64,000 nt of DNA from an uncultured Acetatifactor sp. (GTDB lineage Bacteria > Bacillota > Clostridia > Lachnospirales > Lachnospiraceae): the NCBI GenBank assembly GCA_910589655.1, contig CAJUTJ010000029.1, positions 1 through 64,000 on the forward strand, in the 5' to 3' direction. The notes beneath the pieces were generated by a model, which was not told the DNA's origin, did no database searches, and was given only the letters and a program-made list of their open reading frames with translations. The position numbers were made by a program, and so were the translations under genes. Every line of letters starts with the position of its first letter. Positions within the stretch are counted from its first letter, which is position 1. This document shows, one piece after another, positions 8,303 through 16,510 of the stretch.

Positions 8303-9670
8303 TTACTGTTCCGCCGGTTTCTCAGCCAGAGTAATCTCCAGCTCATAGGAGACATACTCGCCGTTTACCTGACGCATAACGGTGACTTTTGCCGTGTCAC
8401 CGGCCTTATAGTACTGCAATGCATTCCTCAGGCTGTCATAGGAAGTGATTCTCCTGTCATCAAACTGTACAATGATATCCTGCTTCATTATGCCTGCCGC
8501 TTCTGCTGCAGATCCTTCCTCCACGTCATAGACGAAAACTCCCTGAGGCATGTGGTACATCTGGATAACCTGATCGGTGATTTCCTGCATGGTTATTCCC
8601 ATATATCCTGTCTCTTCCTCGGGTATCCTGTCCTTCATCAAGTCCGCGATGATAGGGCTGGCAGAGCTGATGGGAATGGCATAGCCCATGCCTTCCACTT
8701 TCGCGCCGGTAATCTTATTGGAATTAATTCCGATAACCTCACCTCTTATATTTAACAGGGCGCCGCCGGAATTACCTTCATTGATCTCCGCGTTTGTCTG
8801 TATAAATGTTCCTCTGGATCCGTCCTCCATGATAATCTCACGATCCAGTGCGCTGACGATACCGTTAGTAACGGACTGACCGATGCCCAAAGCATTTCCG
8901 ATGGCAATCACAGGCTCGCCCAGCTTCAGGCTTTCGCTGTCCCCCAAGGTAGCAATCGCTATAGCATCTCTTGTCTCGGCGCTGAGGCTGTCCAAAGGCA
9001 CCGCTACTACCGCAAGATCCATGTCCGTATCCACACCTTTAATAATCGCCTGTGCCGTGGAGCCGTCCGTAAAAGTAATCTCCAGCGCATCCGCTCCGTT
9101 TACCACATGGTTGTTGGTTACAATCAAAAGCTCATTCATATTTTCCGCCACAATGATTCCGGAACCGCTGGACGCATTCTGTCTGCTGTAGACCTGACCC
9201 CATACATTGTAACTGGTGCTGGTGTAATTACTGATGATGGATACCATTGCAGGCATAACCTCTTCCACCACATCGGAGATATCGTCCTGAACATAGGTGA
9301 TATGCGTGGGAAGAGCTGTTCCGTTTACGGGCATTGTCAGGGAATCCGTACTTTCCGGCCGGATCTGGGAAACCTCTTCCTTGGAAAAGTACTCCGTTCC
9401 CAGCTTCATTCCGTAAAAACCTCCTCCTGCAAACAAGCCGAAGCATAAACCTAATCCTGCGCTGACTGCGAACTTGCGGAAACCTCCCTTGGACTGCCTG
9501 TGCTTTTTTTCCTTTTTCTGAGATTGAATCCCTGACGCCAATGCGCTTTCTTCCAAAGCCTTTGCCGAATAAGTCGTGTAATCAAAATAGGGACTCCTGC
9601 TCTCTCTTCCTTCGTTGTTTCCGATTCCGTTTCCATTTATAATTTCGTTACTATTTTCATTTCCGTTCAT
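8303..9670 (-). CDS. HtrA/DegP-family membrane-anchored serine protease
   Basis: A 455-residue protease that degrades or refolds damaged proteins outside the membrane. Residues 1-66 are a polar, Asn/Gly-rich cytoplasmic tail, 67-89 a signal anchor, then a trypsin-like domain with catalytic His188 (TNNHVVNG), Asp218 (TDMDLAVV) and Ser301 (NEGNSGGAL), and a single PDZ domain from about 350 to 450 that includes a GYMGI motif. All three catalytic residues are present, so it should be active. AAAGGAGG precedes the ATG. It is separated from glmS by a strong terminator and is probably transcribed alone. Confidence 0.93.
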   Translation of the reverse strand: MNGNENSNEIINGNGIGNNEGRESRSPYFDYTTYSAKALEESALASGIQSQKKEKKHRQSKGGFRKFAVSAGLGLCFGLFAGGGFYGMKLGTEYFSKEEVSQIRPESTDSLTMPVNGTALPTHITYVQDDISDVVEEVMPAMVSIISNYTSTSYNVWGQVYSRQNASSGSGIIVAENMNELLIVTNNHVVNGADALEITFTDGSTAQAIIKGVDTDMDLAVVAVPLDSLSAETRDAIAIATLGDSESLKLGEPVIAIGNALGIGQSVTNGIVSALDREIIMEDGSRGTFIQTNAEINEGNSGGALLNIRGEVIGINSNKITGAKVEGMGYAIPISSASPIIADLMKDRIPEEETGYMGITMQEITDQVIQMYHMPQGVFVYDVEEGSAAEAAGIMKQDIIVQFDDRRITSYDSLRNALQYYKAGDTAKVTVMRQVNGEYVSYELEITLAEKPAEQ

Positions 9671-9806
9671 AACGTCTGCCTCCTTTGCTTTTCTATGAGG
9701 AAAGTATAATCCGAAATTGTGACGAAAATGTGTTTTAAACTTGAAGTAGTTGTGAAAAATTAAATGAATTTAAATTTTTTAATGTTCTTCTGCACGGGGC
9801 TGCGCA

Positions 9807-9833
9807 TAAAAAATGCCCGCTACGGCGGGCATT
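9807..9833 (-). terminator. Rho-independent terminator after glmS
   Basis: Minus strand AATGCCCGC, four-base loop, GCGGGCATT, then TTTT. It lies about 30 bases past the glmS stop. The hairpin with its flanking TTTTACAATC closely resembles the family A repeat upstream of rffA near 48.9 kb, so this terminator may be a domesticated repeat copy. Confidence 0.88.
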
Positions 9834-9864
9834 CAAATTAGGATTGTAAAATGTACTGCTTACA

Positions 9865-11691
9865 CTATTCCACGGTAACGGATTTCGCAAGATTTCTCGG
9901 CTTATCCACATCACAGCCTCTGCCCACGGCAACATAATAGGCGAAAAGCTGCAGCGGAATGATAGCCAGCGAATTTGTGAAATACGGGTTAATCTCGGGA
10001 ATATAGACCACATAGTCGGAAGCCTTCTCCATCGCTTTATTCTGTTCACCGGTCACTGCCATGACGAAAGCGCCTCTTGCCTTTACTTCCACAATATTGC
10101 TGATGGTCTTCTGGAACAGAGCAGGCTGGGTGGAAAGAGCCACTACCAAAGTTCCCTCCTCAATCAGGGAAATGGTTCCGTGCTTCAATTCTCCCGCGGC
10201 GTATGCCTCGGAATGAATATAGGAAATTTCTTTCAGCTTCAAGGATCCCTCCAGTGAAATGGCATAATCGATTCCTCTTCCGATAAAGAAAATATCCCTC
10301 GCCCCCAGATAGCGGTTGGCAAAATGCTGTATTTTTTCTTTCTGTCCCAACAGCAGTTCAATTTGATCCGGCAGGCAGCGCAGATCATTCAGCAGTTCTG
10401 CGAAAGCTTTTTCATCCAGCAGCCCGCGGACTTTTGCCATTTTCATCGCCAGCATATACAGAGCCGTCAGCTGTGCACTGTATGCCTTGGTGGTGGCAAC
10501 CGCAATTTCGGGACCTGCCCATGTATACAGGCAGGCATCCGCTTCTCTGGCAATGGAGCTTCCCACCACATTGACGATGCCCAATACCTTTTGTCCCCTT
10601 TGTTTGGATTCTCTCAGAGCCGCCAATGTATCTGCCGTCTCTCCCGACTGGCTGATGACAATAACCATGGCCCCTTCCTCCAAGATAGGGTCGCGGTAAC
10701 GGAATTCACTTGCCAAATCCACCTCCACGGGAATGCGCGCCAGCCCCTCCAGCACATATTTTCCGGTGACGCCCGCATGGTATGCGGAACCGCAGGCCAC
10801 AATGTGGATCTTTTTAATTTGTTTCAATTCGTCATCCGACATATTCAATTCGTCAATGACAATTTCGTTTCCTTTGATTCTGGGCAGAATGGTGTCGGTT
10901 ATGGTTTTGGGCTGTTCGTACATCTCCTTCAGCATGAAATGTTCATAGCCCGACTTCTCCGCCGCCTCCGCATCCCAGTCTATCGTGGTGGATTCCTTGG
11001 TCAGTTCCTCCTCATCCACGGAGTAAAAGCGCAGGCTGTCTTTCTTCAACTCCGCCACTTCCTGATTTTCCAAATAGTATACGGTTCTGGTATACTTTAA
11101 GATTGCGGGGACATCGGATGCAATAAAGCAGCCATTATCGTTCTGCCCCACAATCAGGGGGCTGTCTTTTCTCGCCGCATAAATCACATCGGGATGGTCT
11201 GCAAACAAAATTCCCAATGCGTATGAACCTTCCACACGGTGAAGCACCTTGGTGATGGCTTCCAGAGGATTCCCCTTGTAATAATAATCAATCAAATGCG
11301 CCAATACTTCCGTATCGGTCTCGGATACAAACTCATATCCTCTATTCTGCATCTTCTTCTTTAACGGTATGTAATTCTCGATAATACCGTTATGCACCAC
11401 CGCTATGGTGCCTGACATGTTCATATGGGGATGGGCATTCAGGCTGCTGGGTGCACCGTGGGTGGCCCATCTGGTGTGTCCGATTCCCGAATGTCCGGGC
11501 ATTGTCTCACCTCCCTTGGTGAGATTTTCCAACACCTTCAGCCGTCCTACGGCTTTTCTGGTCTGAATTTTCTCCCCGTCAAATACGGTCATTCCGGCGG
11601 AATCATATCCCCGGTATTCCAGTTTAGACAGTCCGTCCAAAATAATGGGAGCCGCCTGATTACTTCCAATATATCCCACAATTCCACACAT
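9865..11691 (-). CDS. glmS: Glutamine--fructose-6-phosphate aminotransferase
   Basis: A 608-residue enzyme making glucosamine-6-phosphate from fructose-6-phosphate and glutamine, the entry to UDP-GlcNAc for peptidoglycan and surface glycans. It begins MCGIVGYIG, placing the nucleophilic cysteine directly after the initiator Met; the AGGAGA site fits this ATG, and the longer frame upstream is repeat DNA. The N-terminal glutaminase domain (about 1-220) is followed by two SIS sugar-isomerase domains and the C-terminal KPRNLAKSVTVE end. It is the last gene of the polysaccharide strand run and would supply amino-sugar precursors to it. The leader is made of family C repeats; no glmS ribozyme core was recognised. 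Confidence 0.97.
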   Translation of the reverse strand: MCGIVGYIGSNQAAPIILDGLSKLEYRGYDSAGMTVFDGEKIQTRKAVGRLKVLENLTKGGETMPGHSGIGHTRWATHGAPSSLNAHPHMNMSGTIAVVHNGIIENYIPLKKKMQNRGYEFVSETDTEVLAHLIDYYYKGNPLEAITKVLHRVEGSYALGILFADHPDVIYAARKDSPLIVGQNDNGCFIASDVPAILKYTRTVYYLENQEVAELKKDSLRFYSVDEEELTKESTTIDWDAEAAEKSGYEHFMLKEMYEQPKTITDTILPRIKGNEIVIDELNMSDDELKQIKKIHIVACGSAYHAGVTGKYVLEGLARIPVEVDLASEFRYRDPILEEGAMVIVISQSGETADTLAALRESKQRGQKVLGIVNVVGSSIAREADACLYTWAGPEIAVATTKAYSAQLTALYMLAMKMAKVRGLLDEKAFAELLNDLRCLPDQIELLLGQKEKIQHFANRYLGARDIFFIGRGIDYAISLEGSLKLKEISYIHSEAYAAGELKHGTISLIEEGTLVVALSTQPALFQKTISNIVEVKARGAFVMAVTGEQNKAMEKASDYVVYIPEINPYFTNSLAIIPLQLFAYYVAVGRGCDVDKPRNLAKSVTVE

Positions 11692-11711
11692 AAAATATTC
11701 TCCTATTCCTA

Positions 11712-12000
11712 TTCCAGTTCCGTCCCTTCTCTCCGCGCCCACTATAGGTAAGGGATGTTCCGCCGCTGGCGCGTCGCAAATCCCTTACGGGCGCTTCCGT
11801 TCCGGGACTGTTTTTATTGGTTCCAGTTCCGTCCCTTTTATTCCAGTTCCGTCCCTTCTATTCCAGTTCCGTCCCTTCTCTCCGCGCCCACTATAGGTAA
11901 GGGATGTTCCGCCGCTGGCGCGTCGCAAATCCCTTACGGGCGCTTCCGTTCCGGGACTGTTTTTATTGGTTCCAGTTCCGGGACTGTTTTTATTGGTTCC
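11712..12000 (-). repeat. Family C repeats upstream of glmS
   Basis: Two near-identical copies of about 109 bp (11712-11820 and 11861-11969) separated by partial copies. Each has an inner GTAAGGGAT/ATCCCTTAC-type inverted repeat and, read on the minus strand, ends in GGGACGGAACTGGAATA. Related repeats precede rfbA and gtrB. The far end supplies the last codons of the glycosyltransferase gene that ends here. Confidence 0.9.
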
Positions 12001-12919
12001 AGTATTCCCGGTTGGTGGTTATTTTTAAGATGCATTTTTGGGGAAGCTTCTTATAATTTTTTCCCAGTAGATAGCCGGCATATTTAAAACCACATTGTAC
12101 ACAGAAGCCGGGGAACATGTATATTTTTTTTCTCCTTATTAAATAAGTATATGTCTCTTTGACTAATTTCTTCCCTTCCGCTTCCGAGGGAATTTCCGCA
12201 AAAATTTCCGGGTGGTCCGCTTGGGACACACCCAGATCAAAATTTCTGCGCAGCTGCTGCATATTCGTATAATTATGGGAATGAAAGACCCTTGCATCCG
12301 CCTCATAGGCAATGCCATAGCCTGCTTTCACCGCACCAGACGCATAAATCATATCTTCATTAAATATAGTATGCCGGATAAAGCCTCCCAAGGCGTCATA
12401 AATATCCCGTCTGTAGGCAGCGCACACATTAGAGCAGAAGAACGTCTTTACTCCAAGTCTTGTTATGTCCGCGGAAGTTTTGATGCAGGATACGGCAGGA
12501 TAATTAAATGTTCTGGATGCTTTCTCCGGCTCCCTGCAATCAGGCTTGGGCAGTTGTCTGGCATAGGAGACTGCCACCTGATCTCTCAGATGTGCAGTCA
12601 GCTTTTCAACGAGACGATTGTCTGCGGGAAGCGCGTCCTGTGTCATGGTAATAAATATTTCCGCGTCCGAGCACGTCACTCCCCGATGTCTGGTGCCGCC
12701 ATGGTCAAACTCATGTTTCGAAAGGTGAAATACCTTCACATTAGGATATCTGTCCGTAAACCGCATATCCTGCACCAGCTGTTCGAAATATAGCTTTTCC
12801 GTATTCATAAGAATAATATTCTGTACGGGCACTGTCTGGTGTTCCAGCCTGTCCAGAAGAGTAAAGAGCATTTTTCCCGGTTTATATACCGGAATGATTA
12901 CGTCAATCTTCAAAAGCAC
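11990..12919 (-). CDS. GT2 glycosyltransferase, rhamnosyltransferase-like
   Basis: A 309-residue single-domain GT-A enzyme. It begins IDVIIPVYKPG, contains HEFDHGGTRHRGV near residue 70, a DxD-like acidic region (TQDALP), and the acceptor-side NEDMIYASGAVKAGY stretch near 190. This combination is typical of the RfbF/WbbL-type rhamnosyltransferases that add rhamnose to lipid-linked chains, although donor specificity is inferred. It has no membrane helix. Translation starts at GTG after AAGGG. Its stop codon lies within a family C repeat. Confidence 0.85.
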   Translation of the reverse strand: MLLKIDVIIPVYKPGKMLFTLLDRLEHQTVPVQNIILMNTEKLYFEQLVQDMRFTDRYPNVKVFHLSKHEFDHGGTRHRGVTCSDAEIFITMTQDALPADNRLVEKLTAHLRDQVAVSYARQLPKPDCREPEKASRTFNYPAVSCIKTSADITRLGVKTFFCSNVCAAYRRDIYDALGGFIRHTIFNEDMIYASGAVKAGYGIAYEADARVFHSHNYTNMQQLRRNFDLGVSQADHPEIFAEIPSEAEGKKLVKETYTYLIRRKKIYMFPGFCVQCGFKYAGYLLGKNYKKLPQKCILKITTNREYWNQ

Positions 12920-12936
12920 TACCGCCCTTTGTATGA

Positions 12937-14037
12937 TTATTTATTAATGTAAGGTGCCGTATCCGAAGCAATTTTCCTGCTGTACTCCCGGACATTGTCC
13001 GTTACGGTATAGTCCTCGTCCTCAAACAGGAACTGATGCAGCCACACTACATTGGATTCCAAGTCCATAGGAATGACACTGCTTCCCTTTGCACCGATAT
13101 TGGCTACCGTCCGCATACTCTCCTGAGGGAAGCCGCCTTCCTCCACGATTTCATACTTTGTGATAGCGCCTAAGAACTCCATAATGGTTTCCGTATCCAC
13201 ATTTGTATAGATGTCGTCAATGGCATTGTTAAATACTCTGGTCAAGGTAGCCAGATCGGCCTGTTTTGCCTGATCTTCAATGGCTTGAATCACTTCTCTC
13301 TGGCGGGCAGTACGCTTGAAATCGTCTCCGGCGGTATAACGGATACGGCAGTATGCCGTAGCCTGAAGGCCGTTTAACAGCTGATATCCGCTCTGCTCTA
13401 CACGGGTAAATTCGCATTTCAGGGTCTCTGCTATACTCTGCTGGTAATTATTGATGTGCAGCAGTTCCACCTCGTCCACATCGATCCAAACGCCCCCAAG
13501 GCCGTCAATGACTTCGCTCAGTCCCTTATAACCCACGGTAACAAAGTTCTCAATATCCATATCCAAGTTCATATTCAACATTTTCACGGCCTGCTCTGCG
13601 CCGCCGAAGGAGTATGCCGCATTACACTTTCTGTACTCGTCAGTGCCGATGTTCAGATAAGTATCACGGTATACGCTGACCAGCTTAATTTCGCCGGTAT
13701 CCAAATTAATGCTGGCAATCATGATACTGTCGCTGCGGCTGTTAATGAACAGCTGGCTGTCAGTCTCGGCATCCACGCCGAACAATGCAATATTGAGATA
13801 CCCCTGCATTGCGCCGCCCTCTTCCTTCTGCTGCCGCACTTCCTCATGGATCTCCAGCTCTTTGGGATCCAGCACGGTTACTTTAGGGCCGTCGCTTGTC
13901 TTGTGCATGACCAGCCACAATATAGCGATCATAATTAAGATGATAAAAATTTCCACGGCAAAGATTATAATCTTGCGTCTTTTCTTTGCCTCCTGCTGCT
14001 TTGCAGTCATTTTCTTCTTAGTTGCTTGTGTTTCCAT
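12937..14037 (-). CDS. LytR-CpsA-Psr (LCP) family cell-wall glycopolymer ligase
   Basis: A 366-residue protein with a lysine-rich cytoplasmic tail, one signal-anchor helix (about 23-44) and an extracellular LCP domain. The domain shows ALFGVDAE, the arginine motif SRSDSIMIASINL, and SVYRDTYLNI followed by the YSFGG and GLGGVWIDV segments. LCP enzymes move completed polymers from the polyprenyl carrier to peptidoglycan. Its place next to the initiating sugar-phosphate transferase suggests that the product of this locus is attached to the wall. AAGGAG precedes the ATG; it ends 17 bases before the next gene. Confidence 0.92.
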   Translation of the reverse strand: METQATKKKMTAKQQEAKKRRKIIIFAVEIFIILIMIAILWLVMHKTSDGPKVTVLDPKELEIHEEVRQQKEEGGAMQGYLNIALFGVDAETDSQLFINSRSDSIMIASINLDTGEIKLVSVYRDTYLNIGTDEYRKCNAAYSFGGAEQAVKMLNMNLDMDIENFVTVGYKGLSEVIDGLGGVWIDVDEVELLHINNYQQSIAETLKCEFTRVEQSGYQLLNGLQATAYCRIRYTAGDDFKRTARQREVIQAIEDQAKQADLATLTRVFNNAIDDIYTNVDTETIMEFLGAITKYEIVEEGGFPQESMRTVANIGAKGSSVIPMDLESNVVWLHQFLFEDEDYTVTDNVREYSRKIASDTAPYINK

Positions 14038-14053
14038 AATACTTTCTCCTTAT

Positions 14054-15469
14054 TTAATATGCATTTTTATTGACAAACCCCGTGAAAAAGGTCATGAAAA
14101 TAATTTTGATATCGAGTCCTAAAGTCCAGTTCTCGATATAGTAAATATCATATTCAATGCGCTTTTTGATGGAGGTATCCCCCCGCAGCCCATTGACCTG
14201 CGCCCATCCCGTTAATCCCGGCCGGACTTGATGCTTCACCATGTATCTGGGAATTTCCTCCTTGAACTTCTCCACAAACAGCGGCCGTTCCGGTCTGGGT
14301 CCCACCAGACTCATATCCCCCTTTAAGATATTAAACAGCTGGGGCAGTTCATCCAGACTGGTTCTGCGCAAAATCTTTCCCACGCCGGTCACCCGTGGAT
14401 CGTTTTTCACCGTCCATGCTTTCTTTTCGTCTCCGGGAGACTGCTGCTCCATACTGCGGAATTTATACATCTGAAAGGATTTATTGTGACGCCCCACTCT
14501 CTCCTGCCGGAAAATGACCGGGCCGGGTCCGGAACACTTTACCGCAATGGCCGACAGCAGCATAACGGGCGAAGTAATGATAATTCCCGCCAAGGAGCCG
14601 ATGATGTCAATTGCCCGCTTTATAATAATGTTGCCTGTATTGGACAGGGGGACATACCGGATATTTATGACCGGAAGCCCCATCAAATCCTCCGTATATG
14701 GTTTGCTGGGAATCATACTATTATAATCCGGAATAAATTTTGTGTGCACACCCGATTTTTCACAGATGCCCACAATCTCTTCCAGATTATCATAATCCCT
14801 CAGGGGAAGAGTGATTGCGATCTCATCCAGTTTATTTTCCGGCAGGATAATTTCCAGATTCCCTAACGTCCCCAAGACCTTCACGCCTTTATACAGCGTT
14901 CCCGCAGGCACATGGTCATCCAGAATTCCGCAGGCCACATAGCCCCATTGAGGGTTATCCGTCAGGCGGTTAATGTATTCCTCCGTTGCACGGGAGTATC
15001 CTACCAGCAGCATATGTTTGAGATTATACCCCTTCCTCCGGATGGTCTGAAGACTCCTGCGCAGCACCAGTCTGACCCATGAGGTAATTCCCACATTTAA
15101 AATGTAAAAAAATGCCATTACGGAACGGGAAAAGTTAATTTCTTTTATAATCATATAGAGCACTACGATAAGTACAATGATTCCTATGGTGTTGGCTTTT
15201 ACAATTCCGTATATTTCAAATCTCCGGCGGACCGTTCTCTTGGGCGCATACACGCTGCAGGAATAATATAAAAGCATATACACCGGAACGATTAAAACCA
15301 ACAGCTCTATATAATCGCTGAGAGGCAGCACCCCTACCCCCGGTCCGTCATTCAAAATATAAAATTTGACAATATATGCCAGTATCAGGGAAAACGCCGT
15401 GATGACAGCGTCTATTAATACTAATAATCGATTAAATATTTTCTGGTTGTCCTTTATCATACGCGCCAC
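14054..15469 (-). CDS. Polyprenyl-phosphate sugar-1-phosphate transferase (WbaP/EpsL type)
   Basis: A 471-residue initiating enzyme that places the first sugar-phosphate on undecaprenyl phosphate. There are four to five N-terminal membrane helices, a cytoplasmic CoA-binding-like segment, and a C-terminal bacterial sugar transferase domain with KRAIDIIGSLAGIIITSPVM, FRQERVGRHNKSFQMYKFRSM, the LDELPQLFNILKGDMSLVGPRP core and RPGLTGWAQVNG. Translation probably starts at GTG after AAAGGAAG. It implies lipid-linked assembly, in keeping with the ABC exporter and LCP ligase in the same strand run. The sugar it transfers is not predictable. Confidence 0.93.
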   Translation of the reverse strand: MARMIKDNQKIFNRLLVLIDAVITAFSLILAYIVKFYILNDGPGVGVLPLSDYIELLVLIVPVYMLLYYSCSVYAPKRTVRRRFEIYGIVKANTIGIIVLIVVLYMIIKEINFSRSVMAFFYILNVGITSWVRLVLRRSLQTIRRKGYNLKHMLLVGYSRATEEYINRLTDNPQWGYVACGILDDHVPAGTLYKGVKVLGTLGNLEIILPENKLDEIAITLPLRDYDNLEEIVGICEKSGVHTKFIPDYNSMIPSKPYTEDLMGLPVINIRYVPLSNTGNIIIKRAIDIIGSLAGIIITSPVMLLSAIAVKCSGPGPVIFRQERVGRHNKSFQMYKFRSMEQQSPGDEKKAWTVKNDPRVTGVGKILRRTSLDELPQLFNILKGDMSLVGPRPERPLFVEKFKEEIPRYMVKHQVRPGLTGWAQVNGLRGDTSIKKRIEYDIYYIENWTLGLDIKIIFMTFFTGFVNKNAY

Positions 15470-15531
15470 CCAAGCTTCCTTTTACAGTACTATTATAAAA
15501 AGAACAATTTAGGAATTTATGAAGCTTTTTC

Positions 15532-16509
15532 TTAAGTTTTCTTAAGAAATCTGAGGGTATTGGCATAAAGCTGCCCCTGAATGGAAATATACGCGCCCAA
15601 ATGCCCCCATTGAAAGCGTATTTTACTTTTTCTGCCTTCCAAGGAATTCAGCTTTTTCAATCCTTCTGCCAATCCTTTCATGTATAATCGGCCCATTCCC
15701 TTTCTATGGAAAAACAAAAATTTTAAGAAGAATCCCGTTGCCAAAAACGGAAAATTCCATATCCATTGCAGCAAGGGCATATTTTTCCCTATCACCAAAA
15801 TATTATTTGCCGCCGCCAGCCTTGTCTTAAATTTATTATACCTTGAACCGGAGGAGGCGCTGCCGTAATGAATCACTTCCGCCTTGGGCTCATAATAATT
15901 TCGGTAGCCGTAGATTCTTGCCCGATAGCCCACGTCCACATCTTCCATATAGGCAAAATGCCCTTCGTCAAAGTAACCTATTTCTTCAAAAATTTTCCTG
16001 CGGTAAACCGCCGCGCCGCCGCAGGCCGAGAAAACCTCCGCCGCCCTGTCATAGTCCGCCGCAGGCTTTCCCTTTCCTCTGGCATAAGCCCAGCCTAAGA
16101 CACAGTAACGGTCTCCCGCGCCGTCCAGCAGCTCCGGTTTATCCCATAAAAGCATTTTGGCGCTGACGGAAAAAGCATGGGGCCGGTTTTCTATGGCATG
16201 ATACAGCTCGTAAATAAAGCGCGATTTCACCTTTGTGTCATTGTTTAACAGAATCACATAAGGCGCTTGTGACGCCTGAATGCCCACATTTACGGCATGG
16301 CTGAAACCGGTATTTTCCGAAAGGGCAATGATCCTGACCCGGGAGAACTCCCGCTCCATCAGTTCAAGGCTGCCGTCGGAAGAGCCGTTGTCCACCACCA
16401 CAATCTCATAGGGAGGGGTACAGTCCTCCTGCTCCCCAAGGGATCGTAAACACTCCCCCAAAAACTTTATGCCATTATAATTCGGAATTACCACTGTCAC
16501 TTCTGCCAT
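15532..16509 (-). CDS. GT2 glycosyltransferase
   Basis: A 325-residue GT-A enzyme beginning TVVIPNYNGIKFLGECLRSL, with VVDNGSSDGS and LNNDTKV as nucleotide/metal-binding motifs and MEDVDVGYRARIYGY as the acceptor-side acidic motif. This is the WbbL/rhamnosyltransferase-like subgroup. The C-terminal region contains a hydrophobic stretch (WIWNFPFLATGFFLKFLFF) that may tether it to the membrane. Only one base separates it from the stop codon of the gene before it, so the two are translationally linked. Confidence 0.88.
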   Translation of the reverse strand: MAEVTVVIPNYNGIKFLGECLRSLGEQEDCTPPYEIVVVDNGSSDGSLELMEREFSRVRIIALSENTGFSHAVNVGIQASQAPYVILLNNDTKVKSRFIYELYHAIENRPHAFSVSAKMLLWDKPELLDGAGDRYCVLGWAYARGKGKPAADYDRAAEVFSACGGAAVYRRKIFEEIGYFDEGHFAYMEDVDVGYRARIYGYRNYYEPKAEVIHYGSASSGSRYNKFKTRLAAANNILVIGKNMPLLQWIWNFPFLATGFFLKFLFFHRKGMGRLYMKGLAEGLKKLNSLEGRKSKIRFQWGHLGAYISIQGQLYANTLRFLKKT

Positions 16510-16510
16510 A

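Noticed and set aside
8118..8348. A 76-codon plus-strand frame between the symporter and htrA genes
   Set aside because: It crosses the symporter promoter and an inverted repeat and runs into the htrA 3-prime end; no protein features.
10324..11100. A 258-codon plus-strand frame antisense to glmS
   Set aside because: Shadow of a highly conserved gene; no motif or ribosome binding site.
11692..11989. Possible glmS ribozyme in the glmS leader
   Set aside because: The leader consists of family C repeats that also precede rfbA and gtrB; no ribozyme core was recognised.
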